A stretch of DNA of 5,967 nt from DATLSM01 sp049585815 (GTDB taxonomy: Bacteria > Actinomycetota > Thermoleophilia > Solirubrobacterales > 70-9). The stretch is from contig JBAVAR010000080.1 of assembly GCA_049585815.1 (NCBI GenBank), positions 1 through 5,967 on the forward strand, in the 5' to 3' direction. Made by a program: the position numbers and the translations under genes. Below are positions 5,378 to 5,967 of the stretch, one piece after another. Each line of letters opens with the position of its first letter. Position 1 is the stretch's first letter. A model generated the notes under the pieces. That model searched no databases, had not been told where the DNA came from, and saw only the letters and a list, made by a program, of their open reading frames with translations.

Positions 5378-5967
5378 CTGCAGGAGGCCCGGCGGCGGGC
5401 CGCGCAATCCCCCCACCTGCTGGCGCTCGGCGGGATCCTCGTGGTGGGCGCCGCGCTGCGCTTCTCAACCCTCAGCCTGCAGAGCTACCGCTATGACGAG
5501 GCGGTCACGGTGGCGCGGGTGCTGCAGCCCAACCTCTTCGCCACCCTCTCCACCGTCCCCGGCAGCGAGTCCACCCCACCCCTCTACTACCTTCTCGCCT
5601 GGCTTTGGTCGCGACCCTTCGGCACCACGGAAGCCGGCCTGCGCTCGCTCTCAGCGCTGGCCGGAACGGCCTCGATCCTCACCGTATACCTGGGCGCGCT
5701 CGCGCTGGGTCTGCGGCGCCGCGCCGGCCTGATCGCGGCGGCGATGGTCGCCGTCAGCCCGGTCCTGATCTGGTTCTCCCAGGACGCTCGCGCCTATGCC
5801 CTGGCCTTCCTGCTCACCTCCCTCTCATTTGTCTTCTTCGCCCGCGCTCGAGGGGGCGGGGGACGCCGTGATCTCAGCTGGTGGGCGATCTTCTCGGCCC
5901 TCGCGATCTGCACCCACTACTTCGCCGGCTTCGTCGTCGCGGCGGAGGCGGCGTGGCTGCTGATCGC
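5378..5967 (+). CDS. Second GT39/PMT-like membrane glycosyltransferase (3' end outside the window; start unclear)
   Basis: An open frame runs off the right edge and encodes the N-terminal half of a glycosyltransferase paralogous to the minus-strand one. By eye roughly 55-60% of residues match over about 170. Counting from CTG 5378, it shows a first membrane segment at about 14-32, the outer-loop motif SYRYDEAVT (36-44) with the catalytic-type Asp at D40, then ESTPPLYYLLAW, GLRSLSAL, SQDARAYAL and THYFA, all shared with its paralogue. The likely role is sugar transfer from a lipid-linked donor outside the membrane. The start is a problem: in this frame there is no ATG, GTG or TTG between TTG 5195, deep inside the upstream gene, and GTG 5441, which would cut away most of the first membrane segment. 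CTG 5378 is chosen only because homology begins about there. The frame is -1 relative to the upstream glycosidase, so a frameshift fusion is an alternative. Confidence 0.75.
   Translation, partial: MQEARRRAAQSPHLLALGGILVVGAALRFSTLSLQSYRYDEAVTVARVLQPNLFATLSTVPGSESTPPLYYLLAWLWSRPFGTTEAGLRSLSALAGTASILTVYLGALALGLRRRAGLIAAAMVAVSPVLIWFSQDARAYALAFLLTSLSFVFFARARGGGGRRDLSWWAIFSALAICTHYFAGFVVAAEAAWLLI
5478..5510 (+). repeat. Inverted paralogous DNA arm, right copy
   Basis: Partner of 4131-4163. It begins TGCAGAGCTACCGC and ends GAGGCGGTCACGG, both identical in the two copies, with three mismatches in the six bases between. It codes for the catalytic loop of the second glycosyltransferase. Confidence 0.5.

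Noticed and set aside
5493..5871. Two short plus-strand frames (5493-5732, 5605-5871) at the right end
   Set aside because: They overlap the GT39-like frame in other phases and are Arg/Pro/Ser-rich. The homologous frame is the one open to the window edge.

Overview
The window is high-GC bacterial DNA (about two thirds G+C by eye) with dense coding on both strands and no RNA gene, CRISPR array or insertion sequence that I can see. The mix of a short-type 6-phosphogluconate dehydrogenase diverging from a glucose-6-phosphate dehydrogenase, GT39-like membrane glycosyltransferases, few clear Shine-Dalgarno sites and TANNNT boxes close to start codons suggests a high-GC actinobacterium, perhaps of the Thermoleophilia/Solirubrobacterales type. 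That placement is an inference from gene style, not from a marker gene.

Left part (1-2554): the oxidative pentose phosphate module. gnd (39-1055, minus) and zwf (1148-2554, plus) are transcribed away from each other from a 92-bp gap. Zwf oxidises glucose-6-phosphate, and Gnd oxidises and decarboxylates 6-phosphogluconate to ribulose-5-phosphate. No 6-phosphogluconolactonase is in view. A possible GTG start at the extreme left edge (minus strand) suggests another gene follows gnd.

Middle (2555-2784): a 230-bp gap between the convergent ends of zwf and a membrane glycosyltransferase gene. It holds a GC-rich hairpin and nothing else I can support.

Right part (2785-5967): a cell-envelope or glycan cassette. 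It has a GT39/PMT-like polytopic glycosyltransferase (minus), a divergent secreted TIM-barrel protein that looks like a divergent GH26 glycosidase (plus), and the beginning of a second GT39-like protein (plus) that runs off the window. The two glycosyltransferases are clear paralogues and sit as inverted copies around the glycosidase. The second one has no ATG, GTG or TTG start where its N-terminus should be. Its reading frame is -1 relative to the end of the glycosidase, which ends in a proline run encoded by C-rich DNA. This raises the possibility of a glycosidase-glycosyltransferase fusion (natural frameshift or one-base assembly error) or of a non-standard start codon.

The most unusual features are this GH26-like/GT39 arrangement and the missing start. 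The metabolic genes look ordinary, apart from signs that the Gnd prefers NAD+.
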